Shown here: positions 4,995 through 5,819 of the stretch, piece by piece
Numbering within the stretch: the first letter of the stretch is position 1
Layout: the number at the start of each line of letters is the position of its first letter
Origin: Chloroflexota bacterium
GTDB taxonomy: Bacteria; Chloroflexota; Anaerolineae; UBA4142
Assembly (NCBI GenBank): GCA_023380675.1
Contig: JAMCRS010000042.1
Location: forward strand, 1-5,819
DNA: 5,819 bases
Direction: 5' to 3'
The notes under the pieces: generated by a model
Told to the model about the DNA's origin: nothing
Database searches by the model: none
What the model saw: the letters and a program-made list of their open reading frames with translations, nothing else
Translations under genes and position numbers: made by a program

Positions 4995-5819
4995 GTGATT
5001 TCTCAACCGTTCGATAGACAACTGCCGCACGGCGTAACGGACCTGTTCTTCAACGACGCCGCTCGCAAACGGGCCGTCGAACGCGGGCTCGCGGACGCGT
5101 TCGCGCGCTGGGGGTACTCGGAGATCATTCCCCCGATGTTCGAGTACTATGAATCGCTTGCGGCCGAGGCGGGGACCCAGTTGCGCGAAGAAATGTACCG
5201 GTTTTTCGATCGCGACGGCCGGACGCTCGCGCTCCGCGCGGACTTTACGATCCCGACGGCGCGAGTGGTCGGCACGCGGCTCTACGATCGTGCCATGCCG
5301 CTGCGCTTTTACTACGTCGGCTCGGTCTTTCGCTACGAAGAGCCGCAAGCGGGGGTCCGGCGCGAGTTCACGCAGGCCGGGATCGAGCTCGCCGGGGCTG
5401 CAACGGCGGATGCCGACGCCGAAGTCATTGCGCTGGCGATGACGGCGCTGCAAGCTATCGGCCTGGAGGACTTTCGCTTTACGCTGGGCACCGCCGCCTA
5501 TCTGCAAGCGACGACGCGGGGCCTTGTGTTGGACGAGAGCGACGACTTGGCGCTGCGCGACGCGCTGCGGCGAAAGAACGGTCCCGCGCTCTCGCGGCTG
5601 CTCGACTCGTCTGGCTTCGACCCGGCGCAGAAACGCGCCCTCGCGCAACTGCCCGGGCTTTGGGGAGGCACCGAAATACTCGACCGGGTCGAGGCCGTCA
5701 ACGATGAGGCGCGTTCGGCGGTGGAGCATCTCAGAGCCGTACTCGAGCGCCTGGAGCAGTTTGGGTTTCGAGACCGTGTTACGGTCGACCTCGCCGAGAA
5801 TCGCGGACATGAGCAGCGA
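4995..5819 (+). CDS. hisZ: ATP phosphoribosyltransferase regulatory subunit, HisRS-like (3' end outside window)
   Basis: The first 275 residues of a protein with a class II histidyl-tRNA synthetase fold; no stop codon is reached before the edge. HisZ binds the short form of HisG and is required for the first step of histidine synthesis, joining ATP and phosphoribosyl pyrophosphate. Visible marks are LPHGVTDLFFNDA (10-22), GYSEIIPPMFEYYESL (40-55) around motif 1, FDRDGRTLALRADFTIPTAR (71-90), and motif 2 FRYEEPQAGVRREFTQAGIEL (112-132). In place of the HisRS histidine-binding signature RGLDYYTG the end reads DLAENRGHEQR (265-275), favouring the non-charging paralogue; so does the histidine leader upstream. 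The GTG start has GGAGAGG five bases before it; the ATG two bases earlier is followed directly by TGA. A histidyl-tRNA synthetase (hisS) is the alternative. The short hisG is expected downstream. Confidence 0.88.
   Translation, partial: MISQPFDRQLPHGVTDLFFNDAARKRAVERGLADAFARWGYSEIIPPMFEYYESLAAEAGTQLREEMYRFFDRDGRTLALRADFTIPTARVVGTRLYDRAMPLRFYYVGSVFRYEEPQAGVRREFTQAGIELAGAATADADAEVIALAMTALQAIGLEDFRFTLGTAAYLQATTRGLVLDESDDLALRDALRRKNGPALSRLLDSSGFDPAQKRALAQLPGLWGGTEILDRVEAVNDEARSAVEHLRAVLERLEQFGFRDRVTVDLAENRGHEQR

Noticed and set aside
4914..5810. Minus-strand open frame of about 298 codons opposite hisZ
   Set aside because: The plus-strand frame has clear HisRS-fold motifs and a good ribosome binding site. 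The minus frame is Arg-rich, without motifs, and runs across the his terminator.
1..5819. CRISPR array, insertion sequence, tRNA or rRNA genes
   Set aside because: No spaced direct repeats, transposase-like frame, terminal inverted repeats flanking a gene, or tRNA-like cloverleaf was seen on either strand.

Overview
The window is GC-rich bacterial DNA. It carries two amino-acid biosynthesis operons transcribed away from each other from one shared control region (about 4555-4994). Everything to the left is on the minus strand and is an arginine operon, in transcription order argC, argB, argD, an unassigned two-part GNAT acetyltransferase, a short-type argA (N-acetylglutamate synthase), and the first nine codons of argG running off the left edge. 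To the right, on the plus strand, is hisZ, the regulatory subunit of ATP phosphoribosyltransferase, which runs off the right edge. I cannot name the organism. Short argA, HisZ-type histidine synthesis, GTG starts, strong -35/-10 promoters and intrinsic terminators fit many high-GC bacterial phyla.

Together the arginine genes cover acetylation of glutamate (argA), its phosphorylation (argB), reduction (argC) and transamination (argD), then re-enter the pathway after ornithine and citrulline at argG. No argJ/argE, argF or argH lies inside the window. The genes sit in one direction with gaps of 2 to 127 nt and no U-tract terminator between them. Three of those gaps hold compact GC-rich hairpins, one of them two.

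The most interesting part is the region between argC and hisZ. Two sigma70-type promoters stand back to back with 13 bp between their -35 boxes, both TTGACA with a 17-bp spacer (TATATT for arg, TAGAAT for his). Each transcript then passes an intrinsic terminator before its first structural gene. On the his side a 20-codon leader ORF has three consecutive histidine codons, and the predicted transcription start falls on or one base before its ATG, so the leader may be translated from a leaderless mRNA. On the arg side there is a terminator with an exact 7-nt competing antiterminator segment upstream, and a possible GTG-started leader ORF with Arg codons just before the switching hairpins. The picture is of paired, divergent, probably ribosome-mediated attenuators for Arg and His. 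The his side is well supported; the sensing mechanism on the arg side is inferred.

Gene functions are assigned from recognisable motifs in the translations. Promoters, RNA structures and leader peptides were found by eye, without folding software or database searches.
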